Shown here: positions 1 to 10,990 of the stretch, piece after piece
Numbering within the stretch: the first letter of the stretch is position 1
Layout: each line of letters starts with the position of its first letter
Source of the DNA: Schistocerca nitens
Taxonomy: Eukaryota; Arthropoda; Insecta; Orthoptera; Acrididae
Direction of reading: 5' to 3'
Assembly: GCF_023898315.1 (NCBI RefSeq)
Contig: NC_064621.1
Span: 539,545,383-539,609,382, forward strand
DNA: 64,000 nt
Program-made: the position numbers and the translations under genes
The notes under the pieces: generated by a model
The model's database searches: none
What the model was told of the DNA's origin: nothing
The model's input: only the letters and a program-made list of their open reading frames with translations

Positions 1-738
1 ATAAAAGCTTCGCGCACACATATGTCGAAGTATGCAAACAGCTTCCAACCAATCAGAAAGGAGATCGTGTTAGAATGCATCTCGGCAATTGGAAGGTCAT
101 TGAAACACTTGACTCCGCCCTCTGCACCAAAGAGCTTCGTTGTTGTGTACATCTTTGAAACTTCTCTCTGGAGTGATAAGCCGGCAAGCGCTTTGGCGTT
201 GTGTTGGTAACGCTGCTCTCACGTCGCCGGCAGTCTACAGGTGGCTGCCGTAGTGGGTGTACCGTGGAAAGGGTAGCGCAGACTGCGCGCGATTTTGAAA
301 CATACCTTTGGCCTTTACATGCTTGTAAAATTTTGCTATTATTCACGTAAAAAGAGTAAATGTGTGTCAGAAATTTAAATCGTCCGCTTCAACGCCACAG
401 TCTAAGATCTTTTCCCCGGAAAAAATAATTTAAAGCACAGAAAAAATTGGCAAGGAGAAACGAGTCCCCATTTCAAAAAAAAAATCTTACACTGAGCTTA
501 CGTTCTTTACGTAACGTAAACGGTAGTGTCCGTGTGCAGGATAAGAAACAACCGAGTGCGTCACGCAGTGCATTTTTCCGTGTGCCGCTACTGTTTTCCG
601 GACGCTGCGGGCGTAAGAGAGTTAATTAAACATCATAGCGAGTGAACAGGCAGTTCCCAAGGATTAAGTGGCTTGCTTAACTGTGTCGTGCTGTGTGGTG
701 AACGGTGTGTAAGAACGAAAAAGTTTGGAAAAGCAAAA
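1..738 (+). promoter_or_regulatory. Probable promoter flank and 5' UTR of the exon at 739
   Basis: This stretch lies directly upstream of the only convincing host exon. A CCAAT pentamer is visible at 49-53 and a CCGCCC GC-box core at 115-120. No TATA box is placed convincingly. No ATG occurs between about 600 and the start codon at 739, so the near part reads as a plausible leader. The true transcription start cannot be read from sequence alone. Calling this the promoter rests on the exon call next to it. Confidence 0.35.
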
Positions 739-822
739 ATGGAAACATATCCAGGAGACAAATCTTTCTACGATGTCGGCGTGAACGACTTGAAGGAGCT
801 TTGGGACTCCGACTTGGAAACG
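739..822 (+). CDS. CrebA-like: First coding exon (28 codons) of a CrebA/CREB3-like bZIP factor (partial)
   Basis: The ATG sits in a good insect start context (caaaaATGG) and is the first ATG of the leader. The 28 codons end in phase 0 at a canonical donor, ACG|gtaagc (823-828). The peptide ends in an acidic/aromatic stretch, D-L-K-E-L-W-D-S-D-L-E. This resembles the extreme N-terminus of Drosophila CrebA, which I recall as a DLK-x-x-WDSDL sequence in the transactivation region. CrebA/CREB3 proteins are bZIP transcription factors that drive secretory-pathway genes. The bZIP and any membrane segment would lie in later exons, and I found none in this window; locust introns can be tens of kb. The exon call is fairly firm. 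The family call rests on about 11 residues and could be wrong. Confidence 0.55.
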
Positions 823-3800
823 GTAAGCTTCAGTTACAGTCTTCTTTTAAACGTTTTAAGTAATGCCAATCAGCGGTCTCCGAATGTCAGCACAATGTTC
901 TTGTCAGTTTTTTTTTTTTTTTTTTCGCTACCACCTTTCACCGCTTTCTGTCTGCGCGAAGAGAGCGCTACCCACTAGCTGCGAGAGGCGGTGCTCCGCC
1001 TAACATATTTTTGCTAGTTGCTGCGAAACCACTCAAGCTTCAGCAGAGACTGTTTCAATATGACTGTCGTCGTCTGTTACTACGCTGTTCGTAATGTTAT
1101 TTTCGCAATTTTCCGCAAACTGTTCTATTTCTGCGTGCGAATTCCGGAGGCACGTGGTTGGACGATGGCAACCGCTCAAGAGAGAGGAACGCCTCGGTGA
1201 TTCGGACTAGCGTGCACCGTGGAAAAGAAAAAGAAAAGGAAGGCCGTAAAGCGGTAACAAACAGCAGCCTGGAAGTCAATTGGGCGGTTTGTCATGAGTG
1301 TCACAGACGGGTGGGATTTAAACCAGCGCTTCGGGCTCGCTGCAGCAGAGCAACGCCGGCGTGGGATGAGGTCTATCGCACATCTGGAAGCGGCGACTTG
1401 GCCGGTGGCGGGCGTGAACGCAAAGAGGACCGTAGTGGTCGACAAAAAGTTCGTGTGCTGGCGTGCGTGACATCAGCCGGCGGAGACGCTCTCCATATGG
1501 TAGCTAGCCGGCACGGATTGCGTGGGAGGGGGGGCGGGGGGGGGGGGCGGAGGCGTGGACTGGCTTTCTTTTTACTGCACTTCGGGCTCTTTCGAATTCT
1601 ACAAACAAACTTTTATTCGTTTACCAATTTCACATTTTCTAACATGAGCTGCTAACTAAAAAAAAAAAAAAAGCACTTTTATTAATTTCTATACTAAAAC
1701 TTTAAAAATGAATGTAATCGTTCTTACGGCAAAAAGTATAAGCATTTTTTCCCCCCGATGGGTCTACATTACATCTATGAAGTGCACAGCATATGCTTAG
1801 CCTGCACTTAAGCTCCCTTTCGTCGCAGTCACGGACGCAGTGCTGCAAGAATGATTGCTTGATGCCTCTGTGCGTACTGTTATTGTTCTAATCTTATCCT
1901 CACGTTCTCTACAGCAGAGATAGTGAAGGACTGGAGAATATTTTGCAGCTTCTTATTGAAAATGGGTACTTGCAATTTTCTAAGTTCGGATTCCGGGACG
2001 TATTCGGCGCCTTATTTCGATTATTTATCAGTTAGGTTTTGCAGCCCTTACGTTACACACTCTCGTGGGACAAACTACCGTGTCAACATTTGCCCACCCT
2101 TTTTTGCATTCGCTCGATTATCCATGTTAGTCTCACCTGATATGGGTCACACATGTTTGCATATACCAGAAGAATGACTGACTAACTCTTCATCACGATT
2201 TGCCCCACACCCTGGTTTGGTGGAGGCTGAGCACACTTGGTTTTCCTCTAGAATCTTCTTTTGTAGAGGCGTATAACTTTGCATTTTTTTAAAAAAAAGA
2301 AATCTCATTTGTAGACAAGATGCAGATTCCCTATACAGTGCACTTAAATCGACACCTGCCGCGTTTTTATCAGCATCTGGGGTCATGGCATCAGATCCAT
2401 TCACATCTCCACCAATTTTTGTGCGATATGGTTGACTCCATTTGTGACTAAGTTCTGCAGTCAGACTTTTACATTTCACAGAGCACCTAACTTTTTCGAC
2501 ATTAACAGCTAGTTTACCAGTCAGCCGCACACTGGAAGTTTGTTCAGGTCCGACTGGATATTGCTGTAATTTTTATGGGGTTGCGTATCTTTTTAGACAA
2601 CTATGCCGATTGCGCCAGTTCTGAATTATAACATTTTTTTTTTATCTTGCTTGCGATGTGGGAATGCTGAGTCAATGATAAAGCGATGTTATATTTTATG
2701 TATATAAATTTAAGGCAGTGTTGAACATAAAAACTGGCTTGCTTTGCCTAAGCGTGATGCTTTTGACAAAAGCGACGGAACACACTCAGCTGGACTAAAA
2801 GTTTGAAGGGAGTCCACAGTTGCCATGAACTCAACATCTCCCGATTACGAGACAGCTATAGCATCCCCCCGTTCTGAAAGCGGCGTTTCCAGACGGTCGT
2901 AGAGTGGCGGCCAGTTTAATCTCGAATTCAGGATTTTTGAAAGGCAGAAAAGTGCGAGTATTGACAGTTACGAAATTCACGTTAAGTGGCTGAATAAATC
3001 AGAATATTAAATGTAGACTTCGCTGCAGTACACTACTGCGGAAAATCCCTTTTTGGGCATGCGATTGTGGCAGTCGTCGGAACGTAGCAGTATCTTTTCC
3101 ACCCGGCTGGAAATCCGAGAGCTTTTCATCAACCACAATGCTGTCTACGGAGCGAACTCCGAACGTTTGAATTTGTAACTGAGATTATGTTTCTGCGACT
3201 TAGCGGAATATTCTTCACTGGATGTAAATTCTCTGTTGCATTTGAGTGGTGACTACGTTGTGCGGTTTGCTACTTGTTTTTTAAAATGTTTCTTATGTGT
3301 AAGAAGCGATTTTGTGCAGAGCGAAAGAAGTATTGGTTTGACCACAAAGTTATTAATTCCCTTTATTTACTTCAAGAGAAGCGCATTCTATTTTTAATTA
3401 GATGAAAAAAGACAGAGAAATGCTTATTTGCTGAATTTGCAACTACGAAGCGACTTGCAACAATCCTATATTTGTATAATGCTAGATACTCACTCTTAGT
3501 GGCAGAGGCTTTCCTACACAATCAGTGACTGGTGACAATTCTGTTCACTGGGTGGCTACTCATTCGGAAGTTTTCTAGCCATTACAAGTCTTCAAAATGC
3601 TGGAATATAATAACAATGTTCTACTAGTGATCACTTCTCCTATTTCCCCCAACACGCGTTATTTAGGCGGATGTAGTAAAACAGTTTCGCACACAGTAAC
3701 TGGCGAGGATAGGATTCTTTTATTGTAACGTCACTTATTGAAGAATCTCCTCGTCCTCCTCCTTACGAAGAAGCTGACACCACTACAGAAATCACAGTCT

Positions 3801-4470
3801 CTATCTTTATGGATAATGCTACAAAGCTACCGGGAATCCCATATCAAGCGCTAACGAAATCGGAGCAGCTAATTTGCAGGCGCCGTTCGTGTAAAGCGAC
3901 TGACTCTCATAAAATCGATATTTGATTCTAGCAAAATCGATTTATGCCTAACAGGCAAAACAAATGCGAAAATCGGTTCGCGATTTTCAACTTCCGCAAA
4001 CTGTGTCGCATGTGGTCGCGGTCTGTGTCGAGTGGTGAAAATGTCGGTGAATGCCATTCGGGTGGCGTGCCGTTAGGCGTCAGCTCCCCATGCATTCCAA
4101 GTCCTCTCCTGTAGCGTCCTTAGATAGTGTTTCCGCAGGTGAGTTCCTCTGCCCACCTTACTGCTCTAGACAGCTTCTGCACGACCTTGTAGTTTTTCGG
4201 TATCGTTGTGAAACATCCATAAGCACGGTACATTCTGATTATTGTGAGCCTAATCGCAGAACTCCAGTTACAGCTCGTCTGTTTATTCAGACGCTTCGGC
4301 AGACATCTAATGGGTGGCGTGTGGTGTGCCCCTAGGTGCTTGTAGCTTGCAGTCAACAGTGCAGTGCAGTGGCTGAGTTTGAAGTCGCAACAGATATTCG
4401 CACCTACAGTACTACACCATACAGTACGCGGCTTACTGAACTAAGTTTACGTCCATTTCCTCGTCTTTCT
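823..4470. other. Probable intron start and unassigned DNA
   Basis: No gene was recognised. The first ~750 bases are CpG-rich, with a G-tract at 1528-1547 and an A-run at about 1659-1672, as expected near a promoter. From 1700 on the DNA is AT-rich. One frame is open without an ATG at 3713-3925 (see findings). The 127-codon minus-strand frame at 2147-2530 has no family resemblance I can name. Confidence 0.4.
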
Positions 4471-4474
4471 CATT

Positions 4475-5195
4475 CTACTCACAAATAGTACAGTGGAGGA
4501 ACGATTGTTGGTAAGCCTTCGCATCAAAGTGGATCTCTTTAATTTCATCTTCATGGTCTTTTTGCGATGTATGTGAACGAGGAAGCAATAGTCTGGTTGA
4601 CTCGTTTAGGAATTTTAACGGTAAACCACACCGTGATATACAGCGCATATTCAAACCTCTGGCACTGGAGCAGGCTGGCCATCTCTGCGACACTTTCGAG
4701 CTTACTTAAAGGACTCACTACGATACGCACTGGTCTGCTTTCTGTCTTCTCCATCTAACCTATTAATGCTACCTGATACGGATCTCGGACGGAGAAACAA
4801 ACCGCAAGTACCGGCCAGAGTTTTGTAGGCTACCTCCTGCCTTTCTTACCATCAGTTTGGCGTAGTATTTCCACTTTAAATAGCTACGTATGCGTATTCC
4901 AAGATATTTAGTGATGTGGCTGTCTCCCGTGATTATTCGGCAATCGCGTAATCAATCGCCGTTTCGCCTATTTACGAGCAGCACGTTACATTTGTTATGC
5001 TGAAGTTCAACCGGCAATCCTTTGCGGATGTCGGCGGATTTCGCTACAGTTTTCTAGCGTTGTGACTTGACTGTATACAACAGCGTTATCCGTGTACAGC
5101 CTCATGAATCGAAATCGGTTTCCCGTATTTAACAATATCAACGGGCAGACGAGGTAGGCCCTAAGACGCTCGTTTCCCAATTGCCTCACTCAGAT
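4475..5195 (-). pseudogene. Dead non-LTR retrotransposon fragment (RT box C to C-terminus)
   Basis: Read on the minus strand from 5195 down, the translation gives the reverse-transcriptase active-site region as R-L-Y-T-D-N-A-V-V-Y. The family's F/YADD has decayed to YTDN. It is followed by the typical T-L-E-N-C-S-E and K-C-N-V-L segments. The C-terminal block appears near 4480-4600 with E-I ... A-K-A-Y-Q-Q-S-F, the same block seen in the copies at 14556, 28870 and 43640. Several stops and frameshifts break it. The family looks like a Jockey/CR1-type LINE; the clade is uncertain. Confidence 0.75.
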
Positions 5196-5245
5196 AAGCG
5201 CTGGCTCGTATCTCTGTGATCGCGTGTTTTAGAGAACCTACATAA

Positions 5246-5269
5246 AGAGAGAGAGAGAGAGAGAGAGAG
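5246..5269. repeat. (GA)n microsatellite
   Basis: A pure GA dinucleotide run of 12 units lies just downstream of the dead LINE. Confidence 0.95.
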
Positions 5270-5861
5270 TCCAGTGGTGATATCGACGCTGGTTGGCAGA
5301 GATCTTAGGACATCACGTTTTTTTCCTGTGTTGTGTTTACTGTAGCTGAAGCAGAGCGTGTGGTGCTGTTGTAGTGTGTGTTTAACGCTCCCAATACGTA
5401 TTCCGTACCACTGCTATTTGCAGGCGGACTTACGCATGTCCTTTGTCGGTTTATTTCGCATGATTTAACATCGATTACAAAACATAAATTTAATCCCCGG
5501 TGATGGTTGTCGCATTAAAGTTTCACGTAATCTGTTAGAGACTAAACTTTTATTGGTGGGGAATTTAATTAATGTAACTAATGTGACTTACGTAACATTT
5601 TAGGACAATAAAGAGCACTTCCAGATTTTTCCGCTGGTGGCTGTTAAATTCCGGGAAAATAAAGAAAGACGTAAGCAGTGTGTAGTTAATGTTAGAAACA
5701 GTACACAGTTTGTATATTGATGGCACAAAGACGAATAGAGAAGTCACCTTTTTACTACCAAAGAGATGTCACACAATGATTTTAGTAATTGGCCTACAGA
5801 GATCATTTAGTACATAACCCAGTGTGTCCATAACTATTTAATTTCCTATTTTAGTATGTGT

Positions 5862-6736
5862 TTTGGTGCTCAAGTGGTATAGTGCCATACTGTCTCAGTT
5901 AGTTCCTTTTTTATTTTATTTTATTTATCGATTTTTTTTCAGTTACCAGTTCCTTCGCCTCTGGTAGTGATTTGTTAACGTGAAAAATTTGATTTGCGTC
6001 TTGAGAGACATGCCTGCAGTAATACATCCAATTTACAGATTGCACATTTTTTATTTACGAACTGATTTTTTTATCTGATATGTACTGACGTTCACAGGGA
6101 AAATTATTGGAAAAGGGCTATAAATCTGGCAGCGGTTATTTTGCTAGCACGTATAACGGGGATAATGAAGTACCTGTTATGCGTTACTGTACTACTTCTG
6201 TGTCAATGTAGACAATAAACATGTTTCGTTTTCGAAAATTTGATACTGCGGAATTATTTTTCCGATTCCTTATTTTTTAGCTTCTGTAATCGTCAGTTTG
6301 GTGCTCAAGTGGTATAGTGCCATACTGTCTCAGTTAGTTCCTTTTTTATTTTATTTTATTTATCGATTTTTTTTTTCAGTTACCAGTTCCTTCGCCTCTG
6401 GTAGTGATTTGTTAACGTGAAAAATTTGATTTGCGTCTTGAGAGACATGCCTGCAGTAATACATCCAATTTACAGATTGCATATTTTTTATTTACGAACT
6501 GATTTTTTTATCTGATATGTACTGACGTTCACAGGGAAAATTATTGGAAAAGGGCTATAAATCTGGCAGCGGTTATTTTGCTAGCGCGTATAACGTGGAT
6601 AATGAAGTACCTGTTATGCATTACTGTACTACTTCTGTGTCAATGTAGACAATAAACATGTTTCGTTTTCGAAAATCTGATACTGCGAAATTATTTTTCC
6701 GATTCCTTATTTTTTAGCTTCTGTGATCGTCAGTTT
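5862..6736 (+). repeat. Head-to-tail tandem duplication of a 435-bp unit
   Basis: Copy 1 (5862-6296) and copy 2 (6297-6736) begin with tttggtgctcaagtgg and run in parallel to cgtcagttt. By eye I count about eight single-base differences plus one or two T-run length changes, roughly 98 percent identity. The unit has no ORF. It carries a T/A-rich block (ttttattttatttta) and an AATAAAC near its end. I do not recognise it as a transposon. Confidence 0.95.
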
Positions 6737-7940
6737 TCTGAAATTGTCCGCTATAAGACAAAAGTTATTAAGTCCACAATGACCATTGAACAAATATTAA
6801 ACTAGAGACGAAAAAGAGGTATTCAAAGCTTAGAGACTATTATTAACTTCAACGATGAAAGTCCTATCAGTAGAAACTAATGACAAGAAATAATAATGAT
6901 GTCGACTGTTGTTTTACGGGACCAAACTGAGTGGTTATCTGCCCTTTCGGCAGCGGGATGTTCAACAGTTGTCGGTGATACGAAAGAAATGTGATGGGTT
7001 TTCCTTTCCGGGAAACTGGAGGTGATAACAAAATGTTCCAACAGGACCGATGACAAGGGTGATAAGTATGATAAATGGATTTCTGATGCGGTGTTCTGGT
7101 AGTGCACTGGGGGCCTGTTTACAGTGCCTGAACAGGGAGGAGGGGCAAGCCGAAACTGCACACAGCTTCTCACCCTCCCTTCCCACCCCTACAACAGAGT
7201 AGAAATAAAACGACTATTATAATTTATCATGAAAGGCATGATTTTCTTGACGGCTGTTTCATCTACTGAGGGCAGAAAATGTAGAGAAGTGTCCAACTTC
7301 AGTTTCCGCCTCATGTTGATCAAAATGGCGCATTCCGAAAACATATGGGCCACGGTACTTCACTAGATGTGACGCTGGTGGAAGACGATGGCCCTCTCCC
7401 TCCTGTGACTTCTGAACTCACTTACCCAACAAGTTATGGCAGGAGCTACAGTTTAACAGTTTCCACTCTTAGTTTTTGACAGTCGTGTTCTCTTCAGCTA
7501 CTATTTCTTTAGGGTAGTAAAAATGTTTAGTGGATATTTAAAAAAAGAAAATAGAAGACGAAATGGAAGCACCTTGAAAATGTAGATTTGTTTAATCAAT
7601 ATTCGGTAAAATAGTCATCGAATACTGCGTTTGAACAGAGGAAGGTACTCCTCATTTTCGCTCTTATCAAGAAATCCTCCCTCGTCCACAGTATCCTCCA
7701 AAATCCACTTCACAGCATCACTGTCACTTATACACCTTCCGCCCGCCATAATTATACAACGAAAAACTGGACAGAAAGGATGGCTTGCAAAATTGGAACC
7801 AATTCATAAAATAGCAGCAGGACAAGGTTCGACCCTGGCGCAGAAAGAGTTAAAAGTTTTGCCGAATACTCAGCCGATGAAGATAGCACAGTGCTCACCG
7901 ATTTTTTAACTGATTCCCCAGAAAAACGAAGGCGGCAGAG
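6737..7940. other. No recognised feature
   Basis: No coding frame or repeat family was recognised. Short frames at 6877-7186 overlap each other on the same strand and have no domain signal. Confidence 0.4.
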
Positions 7941-7944
7941 AATT

Positions 7945-8145
7945 TTATGTCTGGTCGATGTCGAGGTCATTAAAGACGAGGCAATACCTTAGCTGGAGGG
8001 AATAGGGAAGGAACTGGCGAAGGCTTTTCGAAGAAACCACCATGTTAAGAACGTGAAGTAAGTTGAGGAAACCATGAGAGACAACACTGGACTGAAACCT
8101 CCTCTAACTGAAAAGTCGGTTCCAGTCTCCTAACCACTGCACTGC
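7945..8145 (-). repeat. Strongly diverged SINE-C copy
   Basis: The order of landmarks matches the copy at 12485. It has gtcgatgtcgaggtcatta, then agacgagg, then agggaatagggaagga, and ends at cctaaccactgc, the reverse complement of a tRNA A-box region. Similarity between landmarks is low, so boundaries are approximate. Confidence 0.4.
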
Positions 8146-8589
8146 TGCTATGTCCCTTCATATCTACGCGTAGCTTGCACACACTGGATATTGCGTAAAA
8201 GCTTCTAGGTATTGCAACTGAGTTTCCGGCGAATGACAGTTCGGAAAGCGGCAAGTTATTTCATATATGTGAAACACTTGCGTCTTTTATATCTACAGAG
8301 ACGTTGTCATTAGTAAGCTCAGTGATATAACGTTTGTAAAGATTTACAGTCAAATTTTCGAAAAAAAAGATAGCTGTATAGTTATCTAAACACAAGAGTC
8401 AAGGAAGACTGATAGACGCTGTTATTTCCCTGCAAAGCACTGTTTGCGACATCTGGTAGAGTCTTGTTCATCGATGTTTACGCCATGAACGGAATAGAGA
8501 GTCTCTTGCCTTGGGCAGTTGCACTTAGAAAATTGCCTGATGATATTCTTGGGCAAATTTCACTGTGAAACCTAACGAACGTTATTTCG

Positions 8590-8800
8590 CCGAACTCTCC
8601 CGTATAGACTGCGAAGGCAAGATAAGGCTAACTACAGCGCTCAGAGAGGCATTTAGGCTTCAATTTTTCCCAAGTCTTCATACACCATGTAAACGGGAAT
8701 AAACCTAAGAGTGGTACATTGGGAAGTACGCTCTACCACACATTTCCCAGAATGGAACACAGGTTGGAGAAAACTATGGAAACAACGCGAAAAATGCATG
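8590..8800 (+). pseudogene. LINE 3'-end fragment (RT C-terminal tail)
   Basis: The frames contain a degraded version of the C-terminal block shared by the LINE fragments at 14556 and 29430: aactacagcgctcagagagg, then a decayed FFP..R segment, then a W-Y/W-H stretch. It is recognisable only by order and spacing, with frameshifts and stops. I take it to be the tail of a related LINE. Confidence 0.45.
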
Positions 8801-8862
8801 CTAGAACATAAATGCAGGTGCTGACGAAACCTGCAGGTTGTGCTGTTGCATCTGACCATTAA

Positions 8863-9790
8863 CCCTTCCGTGGGCGCGGCTTTCACACTTCCACGAGTGG
8901 GCGCGCTGCGGCTTTTGCACCGCAATTAGGTTTACATTTTTAACCTAAGGAAAAAATAATCATCCCATCAGTAATAAATAGGTAAATGCATCAATTTCTT
9001 TTTCCGTAATGTCAGCACTTGCTTTTGGACCTGGCAAAACTTTTAGGATCTTTTGGCCTTGGTTTTAGGAGAAGAAAGAAGTGGTTCACTTATCCAAATA
9101 GTTTCTTTATCTTTTTCTACGTAAAATCGGTAATCCTCTGTTTGTTGTCTCCCCTCTTCAACCAGGTGGTCATCTGTTACCTCTGTTGATTGTTCGGAAT
9201 CACTGCTGTGGTTTTCTTCTTCAATAACTTCCTCTTCCGACTCAGATTCCCATGAATCTGACAATTCTTGTAATTCTTCTACTGCCAATTCTCGCAATAT
9301 TTTCTCATAGCCTTCAGGACGTACAATTACACGGTGCCTGTCAAATTCCTTCTTTTTCTCCATTTCCACGCTTTTATGAGATCTAATGAAACACGTGTTT
9401 TTGTAAAAGTAATATATTGTAGCAAATCAATATCCAAGACTGTAAAAAGTAATGAAAACTGCACATGGGAACTTCGATTCGATTCGAATATTGGTTATAT
9501 ACTAATATAAAAGAAAGATTGCCTTAAGGCGAAAGAAAAACACAAGTATAGAAAATACTTACATCACAAGGCGCGTAGCGGCCAACACATCGCAAACGCA
9601 ACACTCACGTTTCAAACAACAATAGCGACCAAACTGCTGAAAGCATGAATAGCGCAAATGTAGTAAGTGGTGACATCAGTTGAGAACAACAAATACGTAT
9701 CTGGACGTGGACGCAACTGTAACGCTACCTGTGATACAAACAGAAAAGTAAATCTTGCGGCTATCTGCCACAGGCGCGCCCACCTAAGGG
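8863..9790 (-). mobile_element. piggyBac-like deletion derivative, 928 bp
   Basis: The element is flanked by TTAA on both sides (8859-8862 and 9791-9794), the target duplication of piggyBac transposons. Its ends are an imperfect TIR beginning CCCTT: CCCTTCCGTGGGCGCG on the left and, reverse-complemented, CCCTTAGGTGGGCGCG on the right. It retains a 108-codon frame (9043-9369) that resembles the acidic N-terminus of piggyBac transposases. The catalytic core is absent, so any movement would need transposase from elsewhere. It lies immediately 5' of a Tc1 relic that begins near 9875. Confidence 0.8.
9043..9369 (-). pseudogene. N-terminal fragment of a piggyBac-like transposase (108 codons)
   Basis: The frame starts with ATG at 9369. 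It has a strongly acidic, serine-rich middle (residues about 35-75, E/S/D runs) and then Y-V-E-K-D-K-E-T-I-W, close to a stop at 9043. piggyBac transposases typically open with an acidic tail followed by a short aromatic K-x-x-x-W motif that leads into the DDE core. Here the frame stops just past that motif. The remaining ~180 bp to the left TIR cannot hold the catalytic domain. The family call is inferred from composition, the W motif and the TTAA/CCC ends together; the peptide alone would not prove it. Confidence 0.6.
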
Positions 9791-9874
9791 TTAACGGCAC
9801 CTATGTAATGTCCTCAGTACGTTGCAAACGTCAGTCAAAACCAGAACTATGTTCTGTGTACTTGAGAGTGCATT

Positions 9875-10990
9875 GTGTCGGAGCTAACTGAATTCGAACG
9901 AGGGCAAATTGCTTGTGCTCGTATGGTGCGTGCTTCCGCAAGCAAGGTGGCCATGTTTGGTGCTTCAAGAGGCACGTCATCTGCTACGTCACAATGCGGA
10001 CGAAAGTGTTTGTTGAGTTATCGAGACAGAAGGTGATTGAAGAGGATTATCACGAAAAATAAGAGGACCAAAGCTGTAAAAGTCACTGCAGACGTGAATG
10101 CACTACAACATTAAGGGACCTCCATAAGCAGGGAACTGTGAAGCGATGTGGAATTCCGAAACCATTCATCAGTGATGCAGATGCCCGTGACAGGAAGACG
10201 TGGTGCCGAAACCATAAAATCTGGACTATAGGGCAACGGAAGAAAGTAATTTGGTCGGAGGAGTCTTGCTGCACACTGTTTCCAATTCCTGGGCGAGTTT
10301 ATGTCCCAAGAATGAAAGATGGCGGGAGTCCGAAGATCATTTGGTCAACTATGACACGACATTCTATGGGTCCCATGGTTACTCAGCAATGTCACATTGG
10401 TACCAAAGATTATGTTGCTATTTTGTCTGAACAGGCCCATCACATGGTAAATTGTTTGTTCTCCAATGGTAACGCTGTGTTCTAAGAACTCAGGACCCCC
10501 GTTCATACAACTCGCATTGTCCAAGACTTGTTTTGCGAGCACGTGGATGAACTGTCTCATCTCACCGGCCGGGTGGCAGAGCGGTTCTAGGCGCTACAGT
10601 CTGGAACCGCGCGACCGCTACGATCGCAGGTTCGAATCCTGCCTCGGGTATGGATGTGTGTGATGTCCTTATGTTAGTTAGGTTTAAGTAGTTCTAAGTT
10701 CTAGGGGACTGCTGACCTCAGAAGTTAAGTCCCATAGTGAACCATTTGTCTCATCTCCCCTGTCCATCACTGTCAGCTGATATCAATGTTATTGAGCCTT
10801 TGCAGTCTAGAGAAGGATGCGCGATCGCTATACGTTTCCATCATCGTCACCTGGAAGTGCCACTATTTCGAAGGAAGAATGAACTAATGTTCCCTTACAA
10901 ACCGTACAAAACCTGTTTTTATCGAATCTGAGACGAATGGAAGCTGTTCTGAATGCCAACGGTTTAGCTGAACCGTATCAGGCATGGTAA
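9875..10990 (+). pseudogene. Tc1-like transposase relic, split by a SINE
   Basis: The relic opens at 9875 with GTG where ATG is expected, followed by S-E-L-T-E-F-E-R-G, the usual Tc1 N-terminus. The middle reads W-C-R-N-H-K-I-W-T ... V-I-W-S-E-E-S (about 10200-10270). There the first catalytic Asp of the WSDES motif is Glu. Later come T-L-F-P-I-P-G-R-V-Y-V and N-V-I-E-P-L after the insertion. Frameshifts and stops are numerous. SINE-A (10564-10746) sits inside the C-terminal third. Confidence 0.75.
10564..10746 (+). mobile_element. SINE-A inside the Tc1 relic
   Basis: This is a tRNA-headed SINE with A-box region gcggttctaggcgc and B-box ggttcgaatcc, truncated near its tail (...cccatagtgaaccatt). 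An 11-bp TSD, tgtctcatctc, is at 10553-10563 and again at 10747-10757. This dates the SINE after the transposon. Confidence 0.95.

Noticed and set aside
1158..1655. 165-codon plus-strand frame downstream of the first exon
   Set aside because: It lies in the CpG-rich start of the intron and is dominated by R/G/E. It overlaps a minus-strand frame, as expected for GC-rich DNA.
2147..2530. 127-codon minus-strand frame as a gene
   Set aside because: Long for chance, but with no domain, no visible promoter and no second exon. Left unassigned.
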